The notes under the pieces were generated by a model, which was not told the DNA's origin, searched no databases, and saw only the letters and a program-made list of their open reading frames with translations. Made by a program: the position numbers and the translations under genes. Shown here one piece after another: positions 43,598 through 52,029 of a stretch of 64,000 bases of DNA (position 1 is its first letter; each line of letters begins with the position of its first letter). Source of the DNA: CAZXGD01 sp046350455 (GTDB lineage: Bacteria; Planctomycetota; Phycisphaerae; Phycisphaerales; SM1A02); contig JAXMAM010000011.1 in the NCBI GenBank assembly GCA_046350455.1, forward strand, positions 1 to 64,000. Reading direction: 5' to 3'.

Positions 43598-44519
43598 GCG
43601 CCACCTCCGCTGGGCGCGCGCCCAGATGCAGTTCACCTTCGAACACCTCGACTGCTGGGCCAGTCATGAACACAGGGGCCTCGCCGCCCGCCCACTCCAG
43701 CGTCAGATCGCCACCCGGAAGATGCGCCAGGAGCGGGCTGGTGGTGCGCCCCGTCAGCACACCTGCCACGCACACCGCGCTGGCGCCAGTGCCGCATGCC
43801 ATGGTGGCGCCGCTGCCCCGCTCCCACGTGCGCATGCGCACTTCTCCGCTGGACAGGCGCTGCACCAGGTGCACGTTGATGCGCTGCGGGAACCACGTGT
43901 GGCGCTCCACATGCGGGCCCACGGTGTCCAGCGGCACCTTGGAGACATCTGTCACCCAAAGCACGATGTGCGGATTGCCCATGCTGACCAGCGTGTAGTC
44001 CGGCGCCAGCCCACAGGCGGCCTCCCACCCGGCTGGTGCGCTGCACCCAGACCAGAAGCCAGCGGGAACGGCCTGCTTGACCACCACGCTGTCTGGCGCC
44101 ACGCCAGGCACCACCGCTGGAATGCGCTGGCAGGCCAGGATGGGCGGGCCCATGTCCACGGTGGCAGCAGCCACAGCGCCATCTACGCCGCGCAGCCACC
44201 GCACGCTGAGCACGCCGCGCCGCGTGTCCACGCGCAGCGGATTGGACTGGCTCAGGCCGCGGTCCACTGCGAACTTGGCCACGCAGCGGATGCCGTTGCC
44301 GCACATCATGCCTTCGCTGCCATCTGCGTTGTACATGCGCATGCGCACGTCTGCGTCGGCGTCCTCTGGCTGCGTGATGATGATGAGCCCGTCGCTGCCC
44401 ACGCCCACGTGGCGGTCGCTCAGCCACCGCGCCAGCGCTGGCGCATCGCTGATGTGCTCTGCTGACCCGTCTACATAGACGTAGTCGTTTCCAAGGCCGT
44501 GCATCTTGGCAAACCGCAT
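43584..44519 (-). CDS. dapF: Diaminopimelate epimerase
   Basis: This 311-residue enzyme interconverts LL- and meso-diaminopimelate for lysine and peptidoglycan. Both catalytic cysteines are visible: Cys73 in MMCGNGIRC and Cys242 in ACGTGAS. The MHGLGNDYVYVDG opening supports the start at 44519; the frame is open to 44864. It is slightly longer than usual because of insertions around residue 160. The M48 protease stop is seven bases upstream and the M20 gene overlaps its end. Confidence 0.95.
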   Translation of the reverse strand: MRFAKMHGLGNDYVYVDGSAEHISDAPALARWLSDRHVGVGSDGLIIITQPEDADADVRMRMYNADGSEGMMCGNGIRCVAKFAVDRGLSQSNPLRVDTRRGVLSVRWLRGVDGAVAAATVDMGPPILACQRIPAVVPGVAPDSVVVKQAVPAGFWSGCSAPAGWEAACGLAPDYTLVSMGNPHIVLWVTDVSKVPLDTVGPHVERHTWFPQRINVHLVQRLSSGEVRMRTWERGSGATMACGTGASAVCVAGVLTGRTTSPLLAHLPGGDLTLEWAGGEAPVFMTGPAVEVFEGELHLGARPAEVAHGAH

Positions 44520-44526
44520 CACGCGA

Positions 44527-45942
44527 TCATACGAACGCGCGCCACGCTGTGGCCGCTGCCAGCGCCAGAAGCGCTGCGCCCACAGCCAGCCACAGCCGCG
44601 CCACCACGCGGTCTGCGTGCAGGTGCCCAGCGCGCTGGCCCAGCAGGCTGGCCAGGTGCCGCCGCCGCCACGCCACCGTGCCATGCCGCCAGCTGCGCTT
44701 GTGCTGCGACACACCCGCCATGTGGGTGACCGCCAGGAGCGCGCCATCCATGGCTGCGATGCCACCCGCGTCCACACAGCCGTACTGGCTGAGCGCTGCA
44801 GCGGCCCCAGCGTCTGCATGCAGCTCCACCCGGCGGCTGACCCAGAGCACCACAGCCAGTCCACCCAGCGCCAGCGCGCAACCCAGCACCATCTGCGCAG
44901 CGGGGCTCACGCTGGCTGCAGCCTCCTGCGGCAGCATCCCGGCAGCGTGCAGCCAGTCGGCCACCAGCCACACCGCCCACGCCAGCACCAGCACGGTGCC
45001 AGCCAGGAGCACGGTGTGCCGCCGCGAAAGGTGCACCGCCTCATGCGCCACTACCGCCTGCACCTGCTCTGAGGGGAGCGACGTCACCAGGGCGTCGCTC
45101 ACCACCATGGCGCGCAGGCCAGGCACCAGGCCCAGCGCGAACGCATTCATGACCAGCCCGTGCGTGTCCCACAGGAGCGGCTGCGGGCTGCGCACGCCAG
45201 CGCGCCGCGCTGCCAGCACCAGCGCGTGGCTGGCAGGATGCGCTGGCAGCGGCCGCGCGCCCATGGCCCACACCACCAGCGGCGGACAGAGCACCAGCGC
45301 TGCGCCAGCACACAGCAGGCTTCCCACGTCCAGCAGCGCCAGCACCTGGCCTTCTGTGGGTGGCGGGCTGCCCTGCTGCAGCAGCCAGGTGCCCACTGCT
45401 GGAGCAACCTCCTGCCACGCTTCCAGCGCACCCAGCGCCAGCAACATGGGCACCAGGGCAAGCGGCAGCTGCACGCGCAGCACCCACGCCACCATCCGCC
45501 ACGGTCCTGGCATGGGTGGCACGGGCAGACCCTCTGCAGCGCGCCACGGCAGGCTGGCTGCATAGCGCTGCTGCGCCCGGCCAATGTCCAGGCGCACCAC
45601 CAGCGCCACGGCCGCCACCAGCGGCAGGAGCGCCACCACGTCTGGCACCAGCACCCAGGTGCCCACCACTGCCTGCACGCGTTCCAGCCAGCCCAGCGCA
45701 AAGAGCGCCACGCCAAAGCCGCCCAGCGCCAGCAGCGCTGCTGCAGCGGGCGTCATGCGGGCGCCGCGGTGCGCGCTGGCGCGGCGGGCCAGCATCCAGC
45801 CCACGAACGCACCCGCCAGCGGCAAGGCCCCCGCCAGCAACGCGCCCGCGGTATCCGACTGCACGTACGCATCAGGCGCTGCGCCCTCGCCCACCTGGCG
45901 CAGCATGAGCAGCGCCACGGCCAGCACCCACACCAGGCTCAT
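44527..45942 (-). CDS. M48 family membrane metalloprotease
   Basis: This 471-residue membrane protein has about eight hydrophobic segments and the zinc protease motif HEAVH (300-304) in VVAHEAVHLSRRH, with a third ligand Glu in RRVELHADAG (about 370). This is the HtpX/BlaR-M56-like arrangement of M48 proteases, which cut membrane or misfolded proteins. It is second in the operon, six bases after the lipoprotein gene and seven before dapF. The target is unknown. Confidence 0.87.
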   Translation of the reverse strand: MSLVWVLAVALLMLRQVGEGAAPDAYVQSDTAGALLAGALPLAGAFVGWMLARRASAHRGARMTPAAAALLALGGFGVALFALGWLERVQAVVGTWVLVPDVVALLPLVAAVALVVRLDIGRAQQRYAASLPWRAAEGLPVPPMPGPWRMVAWVLRVQLPLALVPMLLALGALEAWQEVAPAVGTWLLQQGSPPPTEGQVLALLDVGSLLCAGAALVLCPPLVVWAMGARPLPAHPASHALVLAARRAGVRSPQPLLWDTHGLVMNAFALGLVPGLRAMVVSDALVTSLPSEQVQAVVAHEAVHLSRRHTVLLAGTVLVLAWAVWLVADWLHAAGMLPQEAAASVSPAAQMVLGCALALGGLAVVLWVSRRVELHADAGAAAALSQYGCVDAGGIAAMDGALLAVTHMAGVSQHKRSWRHGTVAWRRRHLASLLGQRAGHLHADRVVARLWLAVGAALLALAAATAWRAFV

Positions 45943-45948
45943 GCGGAG

Positions 45949-47430
45949 TCACCCACGCGGAATGGTGCCCAGGTCCACCACCACTGGCCCATGGCGATAG
46001 AAGTCCACGTCCAGTGCGTCGCGCTTCACAAAGCTGAACACCAGGCAGTTGGCGCGGCTGCTGGCTGCGTAGGCAAAGTCGCCCAGGTGCGGGCCTGCGT
46101 AGCGGCTGTTCTCGTACTCCTGCGCGTGCATGTGGAAGTGGAAGAGCGCGGTGTACCCCTCGTCAAAGGCCTCCTGCGACGCCTCGTAGCGCACATCGCT
46201 GCCAGTCATGCGGGGGCGCACCTCCACCACCTCGTACTCGCCCTTGTCAGACAGGCGCACCACGCCGCCATACTCGGTGCGGCGGTCCTGCTGGTCGCGG
46301 TCTGCCACGTCGAACAGCTTGGCCCGGATGGCGGGCTGGTCTGTCAGATCCATGGCCAGCACGATGGCCATCAGGTCAATCCAGCAGATCTGGTCGCGCT
46401 GCTCGCCCAGCATCTCTGTGTGGCCTTCGCCAAACCCCTGGAAATTGGGGCTGTACTTGCCAGCGCCGCGGCTCTTCAGCTGCGCGGCCACCAGGGCGTA
46501 CAGCTCGTCGGTGGTCTTCTTCAGGAGCTCTGGCTTGTACTTGGCAGCCGCCACCGCCACGGTGATGCCGCGCAGCTCAAAGTTGCGCTTCTGCTCCTCT
46601 GGCACCAGCTTCAGCGCGTCGCTGGCCATCTTCCAGAACGCCGGCGACGCTGTCATGCGCAGCTTGCCCAGCCAGATCAGCTCTTCGCGCGTCTCTGGCA
46701 GGATGCCCAGGTCATCCGAGAGCTGCTTGATGTCCTTCAGCATGGCATCGTCTGGGCGCAGCGCGGCGCTGTGCACCAGCTCGCGCAGGCGCTCGCGCTG
46801 GCCAAGGCGCATCAGCAGCTCCCACGTGCGCGCGCGCAAGGCGGCCTGCGTCACTGGGCTTGAGTTCTGCAGCACGGCAAAGAGCGCGTCGGTCACGCCA
46901 GTGTCCAGCGGCGCCTTGCTTGGGTCCGAAGCATGCGCTGTGCCATACATCTCCACCATGGCGGCGTACTCCGGGCGCTCGCGGTCATCCATGCCCCAGT
47001 GCGGCAGCGGCTGAATCCAGCTGTTCAGCAGCACCACTGTGAAGTCCTTCATGTCCCGCTTGCCGATCTGCTCGATGATCCAGCGCCGGAACTCGTAGTT
47101 CTCCATGCGCACGATGCTGACCTCGAGGGCATCCTCCAGCACCTTGCGATCCTTCTCTGCCAGCACGTTGAAGGCGGCCTTGCGGACATCGTTGTTGTAG
47201 CCACTCCCGTTCAGCGTGCGCTTCAGCGCGTTGCTGGCGCTCTTGGACAAGGGGTCCTGCTTGGACAGCGCCTCCACCGCAGCCATGTGGTTGGGCGCTC
47301 GCTCGCCAGTGGTCTCGAGCGCCTGCACAGGATCTGCTGGCGGCGCTGTGGAACAGGCGGCTACCACCAAGCAGGTGGCCAGGGTGCCAGCGGTCCGTGA
47401 AATCCAGCGCAACGAAGCAGCAGCACGCAT
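45949..47430 (-). CDS. Lipoprotein with possible JAB-like C-terminal domain
   Basis: This 493-residue protein has a lipobox (LVVAAC, Cys26) and a long helical-repeat body (about 40-330). The C-terminal part reads FHFHMHAQEYENSRYAG, then HLGDFAYAAS and DVDFYRHGPVV. The HxH followed by a downstream GD recalls JAMM/JAB metalloprotease-like folds, but the spacing differs, so this is tentative. The frame is open to 47676; ATG 47430 starts the lipoprotein signal. It heads the operon that includes the M48 protease and dapF, and is divergent from the NifU-domain gene across 39 bp. Confidence 0.75.
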   Translation of the reverse strand: MRAAASLRWISRTAGTLATCLVVAACSTAPPADPVQALETTGERAPNHMAAVEALSKQDPLSKSASNALKRTLNGSGYNNDVRKAAFNVLAEKDRKVLEDALEVSIVRMENYEFRRWIIEQIGKRDMKDFTVVLLNSWIQPLPHWGMDDRERPEYAAMVEMYGTAHASDPSKAPLDTGVTDALFAVLQNSSPVTQAALRARTWELLMRLGQRERLRELVHSAALRPDDAMLKDIKQLSDDLGILPETREELIWLGKLRMTASPAFWKMASDALKLVPEEQKRNFELRGITVAVAAAKYKPELLKKTTDELYALVAAQLKSRGAGKYSPNFQGFGEGHTEMLGEQRDQICWIDLMAIVLAMDLTDQPAIRAKLFDVADRDQQDRRTEYGGVVRLSDKGEYEVVEVRPRMTGSDVRYEASQEAFDEGYTALFHFHMHAQEYENSRYAGPHLGDFAYAASSRANCLVFSFVKRDALDVDFYRHGPVVVDLGTIPRG

Positions 47431-47469
47431 GAATGCAAGTGTAGGAAGCCGCAAGGGTGCTACGATTGC

Positions 47470-47739
47470 ATGGCCCCCATGCCAGCCAAGCCCACGCGAG
47501 CCAAGCACTCCCCCCTGTTCGAGCAGGTGGAGCAGGTCATCCAGGAGATCCGCCCGGCCATCCAGGAGGACGGCGGGGATGTGGAACTGGTGGAGGTGAC
47601 AGCCGCGGGACAGGTGCACCTGCGGTTCAAAGGCGCGTGCATTGCGTGCCCAAGTAGGGACCTGACCCTGCAGCACGGCATTGAGCGTGCGCTGCGCGAG
47701 GTGCTCCCAAGCGTGACGTCGGTCACAGCGGTGCCCTGA
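47470..47739 (+). CDS. NifU-like C-terminal domain protein (Fe-S scaffold)
   Basis: This 89-residue protein is a stand-alone NifU C-terminal domain (Nfu type), which carries and hands over iron-sulfur clusters. It shows IRPAIQEDGGDVELVEV and the CxxC motif at Cys57 and Cys60 in GACIACPSRDLTLQ. The usual Ser/Met after the second Cys is Pro-Ser here. It is cytosolic. It is convergent with csrA across a perfect 9-bp inverted repeat. Confidence 0.92.
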   Translation: MAPMPAKPTRAKHSPLFEQVEQVIQEIRPAIQEDGGDVELVEVTAAGQVHLRFKGACIACPSRDLTLQHGIERALREVLPSVTSVTAVP

Positions 47740-47793
47740 CGCACCTGCCCCAGCACTGCAACATCTTGCAAATCAAGCAGTTAGCCATCGAAC

Positions 47794-47813
47794 GCCTGGG
47801 TGTCCACCCAGGC
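47794..47813. terminator. Inverted repeat between convergent genes
   Basis: GCCTGGGTG and CACCCAGGC (9-bp perfect arms, TC between) lie between the 3' ends of the NifU-domain gene and csrA. There is no T run; it could act as a weak two-way terminator or pause site. Confidence 0.4.
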
Positions 47814-47823
47814 CCTGCTGCCG

Positions 47824-48060
47824 TTAGGCCTGGCCTTCCGCTGGGCGGATCTGGCCAGCGATGTTGGAGCCCTGCTGGCCCTGCTCCTGCGCCAGGATCT
47901 GGTCTGCTACTTCGCGGCGGTGCACATCCACCTCGCGGGGGAACTCAAAGGCAATGCGAACCCGGTCACCCTTGATGGTGGCAATGCGAACGATGCCCAG
48001 GGGTGCGGCGGGGTTGCCGATGACAACCTCTTCGCCCTCGCGTCGTGTGATGACGAGCAT
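47824..48060 (-). CDS. csrA: CsrA translational regulator
   Basis: This 78-residue RNA-binding dimer recognises GGA in hairpin loops and represses or stabilises mRNAs. The sequence MLVITRREGEEVVIG, then VRIATIKGDRVRIAFEFPREVDVHRREVAD (quoted in parts) is typical CsrA: the N-terminal RNA-contact strand and the conserved VHR region are present. It starts at 48060 after a strong AGGAGG; the frame runs further upstream but without CsrA similarity. About 200 bp upstream is a strong terminator that separates it from mraZ transcription. Confidence 0.96.
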   Translation of the reverse strand: MLVITRREGEEVVIGNPAAPLGIVRIATIKGDRVRIAFEFPREVDVHRREVADQILAQEQGQQGSNIAGQIRPAEGQA

Positions 48061-48191
48061 CGCGAAGCCTCCTGCCTGCGCTCGCCCGCTGGGGGCCGAT
48101 CCCCCACCAGCCACGTTGGGACCTGGACGAACCCAGGGCCGCTCCATGTGGGCTTCTGGCAGAGTGCGGCATACGTGCCGCGCGCACGATC

Positions 48192-48220
48192 AGCGTAGCG
48201 GAGGAGATCGGGCGAACCAA
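48192..48220 (-). promoter_or_regulatory. Possible csrA promoter
   Basis: On the minus strand TTGGTT (48220-48215) and TACGCT (48197-48192) are 17 bp apart, between the terminator and csrA. The match is moderate (three of six in each box), so it is only a candidate. Confidence 0.3.
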
Positions 48221-48255
48221 GCCGCCCCGGTGAAAAATATGGGCCGGATAAACGA

Positions 48256-48288
48256 AAATGCCCCCGTGCCGGAGTCCGGCACGGGGGC
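48256..48288 (-). terminator. Strong intrinsic terminator
   Basis: A perfect 13-bp stem (GCCCCCGTGCCGG at 48260-48272 with 48276-48288) and a 3-base loop are followed, on the minus strand, by ATTTTCGTTTA. It ends the transcript that comes from mraZ or from the candidate RNA upstream of it. Confidence 0.9.
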
Positions 48289-48540
48289 AACGACGGAGAT
48301 TCGGGCCCAAGAGGCCCCGCCCCAGAGGGGCTGTGCGGAGGCGGTGCCAGCCATGGCAAGCCGCCGCTTGATGACCCAGGCCATCCATGACCCAGGCAAC
48401 TGCGTGGAACGGGCCCCGGTGGGGGTCGAGACCCTGCAGAGCCATCCATGACGCTGCGGGGTGGACAGGGCCGAAGCCCTCGTTCCTGTCTGAGTGCGCC
48501 TGCAGTCCCTCCATGGGCTGCAGGTGGGGGTTTCCGGCGA
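48289..48540 (-). ncRNA. Candidate CsrA-titrating small RNA
   Basis: Between the mraZ stop and the terminator there is no convincing gene. On the minus strand the motif GTCATGGATGGC occurs twice (48441-48452 and 48380-48391), one copy in the loop of an 8-bp stem with one mismatch (48433-48460). A 7-bp hairpin at 48499-48524 holds GGAGGGA in its loop, and ACAGGAAC lies between. GGA in loops followed by a terminator is the pattern of CsrB/RsmZ-type RNAs, and csrA is next. It may instead be the mraZ 3' end. Pairing was traced by eye. Confidence 0.38.
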
Positions 48541-48564
48541 GCCGCGCCGGCGCGGTGCACTCAG

Positions 48565-49035
48565 TTAGCCATGCGCTTTTTGCTGGGCGGCGAGTGCTTG
48601 CCGCGCCATGCGCCAGATGTCCTGCGTGGCCGGTTGGAGGCGTTCTTGCTCACGCTTCCAGCCAGTTGGGTCGCACAGTTCCAGGTGGTCACGAACACCC
48701 AAAATCATGATGGACCCAGTGAGTCCGTACTTCTGAAGCAGGCGGTCTGGGATGCGAACCCGCCCTGCGTTGTCCAGCGGCACACGCGCCGCCTGGGAGA
48801 AGACCAACCGCTCGAAGTCCTGCATGGTGGGGTCGCCAACCAGCGACCCACCCAGGGCTGCCGAGAGCTGGCTGAAGGTCTTCTCTGGCCAGAGCCAGAG
48901 GCAGCCGTTCGAGCCAGGGGCCGCAATGAAGCCGTCCCCGTGGACCTTGGGGTCCAGCACGTCTCGCAGTTCCGAAGGAACGGCAAGGCGCTGTTTCTGG
49001 TCAAGCGTGTGCTCGTATTCGCCGAGAAACAGCAC
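48565..49035 (-). CDS. mraZ: MraZ transcriptional regulator
   Basis: This 156-residue AbrB-fold DNA-binding protein normally opens the division and cell wall cluster and represses it. The sequence FLGEYEHTLDQKQRLAVPSE and the second repeat VPLDNAGRVRIPDRLLQKYG are the two MraZ half-domains. GTG at 49035 is chosen because the family begins at this point; the frame runs further upstream. The usual next gene rsmH and the rest of the cluster are absent. Confidence 0.94.
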   Translation of the reverse strand: MLFLGEYEHTLDQKQRLAVPSELRDVLDPKVHGDGFIAAPGSNGCLWLWPEKTFSQLSAALGGSLVGDPTMQDFERLVFSQAARVPLDNAGRVRIPDRLLQKYGLTGSIMILGVRDHLELCDPTGWKREQERLQPATQDIWRMARQALAAQQKAHG

Positions 49036-49073
49036 TGGGGGACGGTGTCCTGTGGCACCGGGGCACACAGTAA

Positions 49074-49101
49074 CCCACTTTGCCCCACTACGCAACACCC
49101 A
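49074..49101 (-). promoter_or_regulatory. MraZ-box repeats upstream of mraZ
   Basis: On the minus strand three TGGG elements lie 39-66 bases before the mraZ start; two of them (49087-49084 and 49077-49074) are exactly 10 bp apart, one helical turn, and the third (49101-49098) is 14 bp away. MraZ proteins bind TGGG direct repeats with about 10-bp spacing, so autoregulation is likely. Confidence 0.6.
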
Positions 49102-49272
49102 ACCCCCTTTCATTCTTCACTTTTTTCTGGGGACCCCCCGAACCGCCCGGTAAGTTCGTTCGTAAGTCCATTCCGGGCGAAGAGTTGTGGTTCCCCGGAA
49201 AACACGCGGCATTTTTCAGGACGACTGGTGCTGGGACCCTGACTGAACGTGAGCCACCGCAACAAGAACGCC

Positions 49273-49935
49273 ATGGATTGGATTCCCGCTCCCCGGGCTG
49301 ATGTGTCGGGTGCGCTGGATCGCATTCCCGCTGGCAGTTTTGTGCTGACCTCGTCCTACTCTGATCAACGCGGTGGCGTGGCGGTGCGCTGGGTGCAGCA
49401 GTGCTGCCAGAACCCACCCATGGTGATGGTGGCGGTTGAGAAGGGCCACTCGCTGAGCCCGGTCATCCGCGACAGCCGTTCCTTTGCAGTGTGCCAATTG
49501 GATCCAGCAGACCGCAGCACGGTGCGCGCGTTTGAGCAGCAGGCGCCAGGCATTGATCCGTTTGTGGGCGTGATGTCCACCAATGCACCCAGTGGCGCAC
49601 CCGTGCCAGCGCGCGCGCTTGCCTTTGTGGACTGCGAACTGGCGCGCCACGTGGACATTGATGGCGACCATGAGATCTACGTGGGCGTGGTGCATCATGC
49701 GTCCACGCTCTCGGAACTTGCGGACGATGCGCGCTGCCTGTGCGGACAGTCTGTGGAGCGGTGCCTGCGTTCTGCCCAGGCCATCAGCCGGCGCGCTGGT
49801 GCTGCGCAGACCAACGGCAAGCACGCACCTGCCCTGCGCAGCGCAGGCGCGCGCAGCAACGGCTCCATGCCCGCGCGCATGAGCACTGCGCGCGACGCTG
49901 CTGCCAAGCTGGACCGCGCCCGCAAGCGCGCCTAG
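49273..49935 (+). CDS. Flavin reductase-like (FMN-binding split barrel) protein
   Basis: This 220-residue protein resembles flavin reductase-like proteins that bind FMN and use NAD(P)H (AGSFVLTSSYSDQRGG, NPPMVMVAVEKGHSLSPVI, then FAVCQLD). The barrel covers about residues 5-160, and the last 60 residues are a low-complexity basic Ala/Arg tail (RMSTARDAAAKLDRARKRA), which is unusual for the family. GTG at 49249 is an alternative start. Its partner oxygenase is not in the window. Confidence 0.85.
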   Translation: MDWIPAPRADVSGALDRIPAGSFVLTSSYSDQRGGVAVRWVQQCCQNPPMVMVAVEKGHSLSPVIRDSRSFAVCQLDPADRSTVRAFEQQAPGIDPFVGVMSTNAPSGAPVPARALAFVDCELARHVDIDGDHEIYVGVVHHASTLSELADDARCLCGQSVERCLRSAQAISRRAGAAQTNGKHAPALRSAGARSNGSMPARMSTARDAAAKLDRARKRA

Positions 49936-49977
49936 CCCGCGCCGCTGTCCGCCACACCACGCCTACACTCCCAGCGC

Positions 49978-51087
49978 ATGGCACTGCTGAGCTCTGGCAC
50001 TGGCGCGTTCACCAATCCAAGCAACCGCTTTGGCCTGGATTACCGCAAGGAAGCCGCCTTCTTTGCGCAGCTCCCCTACCCCATCGTGGACGTGCACAGC
50101 CATATCCACGGGCTGAAGGCAGCTGCCATGCTGAAGGAGTGCATGGACCTGTACGGCATCGGGTCCATCTACTCCATGAGCCGCCTGCGTGAGGTGGAGG
50201 GGTTGCGAAGCATCTTTGGCAGGCGCATCCGCTTCATCGCCATGCCGGACTTCAGCAATCCAGACCGGCGCGCTGCGCATGGCGCTGGGTTCGTAGAACA
50301 CATCCGCGAGTGGCACGCTGCTGGCGCGCGCATCTGCAAGTTCTGGGCAGCGCCGCGCGGCCTGGACCTGGGCCGCGACGCGGGCGACCCAGACCTGCTG
50401 CGTCTGGATTCTCCAAACCGCCGCGCTGCCATGGACCAGGCGGCCAGCCTGGGCATGATCTTCATGGCGCACGTGGCAGACCCAGACACGTGGTTCGCCA
50501 CCCGGTACAAGGATGCGCAGCGCTACGGCACCAAGCGCAGCCACTATGAGCCGCTGGAGCGATTGCTGGACATCTACCGCCAGCCGTGGATCGTGGCGCA
50601 CATGGGTGGCTCGCCAGAGGACCTGGGCTTCCTGAACCAGCTGCTGGACGCGCACCCCAACCTGCACCTGGACGCCAGCGCCACCAAGTGGATCGTGCGC
50701 GAGATCAGCCAGCAGCCGCGCGCAGAGCTCCTGGCCTTCATGGAACGCTGGCGCGGGCGCATTCTGTTTGGCAGCGACATCGTGACCAGCGACGATCACC
50801 TGACCGCTGGCCAGAAGGCCAACGAGATGGCCGCCAAGGCCAGCGACGCAGAGAGCGCCTTTGACCTGTACGCCAGCCGCTACTGGGCGCTGCGCACGCT
50901 GTGGGAAGGCACCTACCGCGGTGAAAGCCCCATCAGCGACCCAGACCTGAACATGGTGGACCCCGCGCGGCACGTGCATGACGCGCCGCTCCTGGAGGGC
51001 AAGCACCTGCCAGCCCCCCTGCTGCGCACCTTCTATCACGACGCTGCCAGCACGCTGCTGGACCCGCTTCACGCCGCTGCGCGCTGA
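49978..51087 (+). CDS. Amidohydrolase family protein (TIM-barrel metal hydrolase)
   Basis: This 369-residue protein has the amidohydrolase-2 layout: an HxH metal motif in VDVHSHIHG (about residue 38), conserved His in FMAHVADP and VAHMGGS, and Asp in LFGSDIV. The reaction is a hydrolysis or decarboxylation of a small ring or amide compound; the substrate is not known. Its stop overlaps the convergent gene at 51069 by 19 bases. Confidence 0.88.
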   Translation: MALLSSGTGAFTNPSNRFGLDYRKEAAFFAQLPYPIVDVHSHIHGLKAAAMLKECMDLYGIGSIYSMSRLREVEGLRSIFGRRIRFIAMPDFSNPDRRAAHGAGFVEHIREWHAAGARICKFWAAPRGLDLGRDAGDPDLLRLDSPNRRAAMDQAASLGMIFMAHVADPDTWFATRYKDAQRYGTKRSHYEPLERLLDIYRQPWIVAHMGGSPEDLGFLNQLLDAHPNLHLDASATKWIVREISQQPRAELLAFMERWRGRILFGSDIVTSDDHLTAGQKANEMAAKASDAESAFDLYASRYWALRTLWEGTYRGESPISDPDLNMVDPARHVHDAPLLEGKHLPAPLLRTFYHDAASTLLDPLHAAAR

Positions 51088-52022
51088 AGCCCCGTGGCCT
51101 GCGAGAGCTGGCGGGCCACATCGGCTGGCCCAGGGAGCGCTGCGGCCAGCGCGCGCTGTGCTGTCACAGCGCCGTCCAAACTGCCGCGCAGCAGCGCTGC
51201 CAGCGCCAGCGCACCCACCGTGGGGCGCAGCCGGTCAAAGGCCAGCTCAGGGACCAGCGCCGCACCAGCCAATGTGGTGGACAGCACTGGCATGACCTGC
51301 TGTGCCATGAGCGCTGCGTCCACACAGGCTTCAGCGCTGGTGGCCAGCGCTGCATCCAAACCGCATCGCACCAGCCACGGCTGGGCGAGGTCTGCATCGC
51401 ACACCAGCGCTGGTGCTCCGCCAGCCTGCGCCGCCTGCCGGAGCCACGCACGCGTGCGCTCCAGGCCACTGGCTGCAGGATGCACCACCATGGCCACACG
51501 CGCGCCAGCCATGGATGCGCGCACTGCAAGCTCCAGCGCCGCCCGCGCATCGCCGCTGGTACCCAGCACGCCCAGCACTGCAGTGCCGTGTGGAATCTCC
51601 CAGCGCGCGTGCAGCGCAGCGCGGTGCGCTGGACCGCCCACCAGCGGCGCTGCTGGAACCCCAGGAAGCGGCTCCAGCACCGCAGCAGCACGCGCTGCAT
51701 GCTGCGCGGCCAACGCGGCAGCCGCCGGTCCCCATGCCCACGCCGTGCGTCCAGCCAAGTGCGGCCCCAGCTGCTTGCGCAGTGCGCGGCGGGCCAGCCA
51801 TGCGCGCTGTGCTGGTGCGGCCACTGCAGCCAGCACGTGAAATCCCTGCTGCGCGGCCAGGCGCGCATGCGCACCGGTGCCCAGCACCACGGCCAGCGGA
51901 GGCTGCGTGCCACCGCCGCACCACGCCGCCGCCTGCGCAGCCAGGCGCACGCATGCAGCCCCCTGCGCTGCGGGTTCAAGGACAGAGACCAAGGTGCCAG
52001 TGTCAGTGCGCGGGCTGGTCAT
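51069..52022 (-). CDS. Hypothetical protein, possibly a degenerate glycosyltransferase
   Basis: This 317-residue Ala-rich protein has two Rossmann-like halves: about 1-115 and about 140-317 (VLGVLGTSGDARAALELAVRA, then ARVAMVVHP, PALVCDADLAQPWLVRCGLD and SAEACVDAALMAQQVMPVLST). The second half resembles the nucleotide-binding half of GT-B glycosyltransferases, but the expected catalytic Glu motif is not seen. The assignment is tentative. It is followed closely (upstream on this strand) by the lipoprotein genes. Confidence 0.65.
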   Translation of the reverse strand: MTSPRTDTGTLVSVLEPAAQGAACVRLAAQAAAWCGGGTQPPLAVVLGTGAHARLAAQQGFHVLAAVAAPAQRAWLARRALRKQLGPHLAGRTAWAWGPAAAALAAQHAARAAAVLEPLPGVPAAPLVGGPAHRAALHARWEIPHGTAVLGVLGTSGDARAALELAVRASMAGARVAMVVHPAASGLERTRAWLRQAAQAGGAPALVCDADLAQPWLVRCGLDAALATSAEACVDAALMAQQVMPVLSTTLAGAALVPELAFDRLRPTVGALALAALLRGSLDGAVTAQRALAAALPGPADVARQLSQATGLQRAAA

Positions 52023-52029
52023 GCGCAGA

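Noticed and set aside
48190..48399. A 69-codon open frame on the minus strand
   Set aside because: It runs through the terminator hairpin, has no ribosome site and no family likeness; the interval fits an RNA element better.
48289..48560. RNase P RNA, tmRNA or SRP RNA in the mraZ-csrA gap
   Set aside because: The conserved cores of these RNAs (for example GAGGAAAGTC of RNase P, a T loop with GTTCGA near the end for tmRNA) were not found on either strand.
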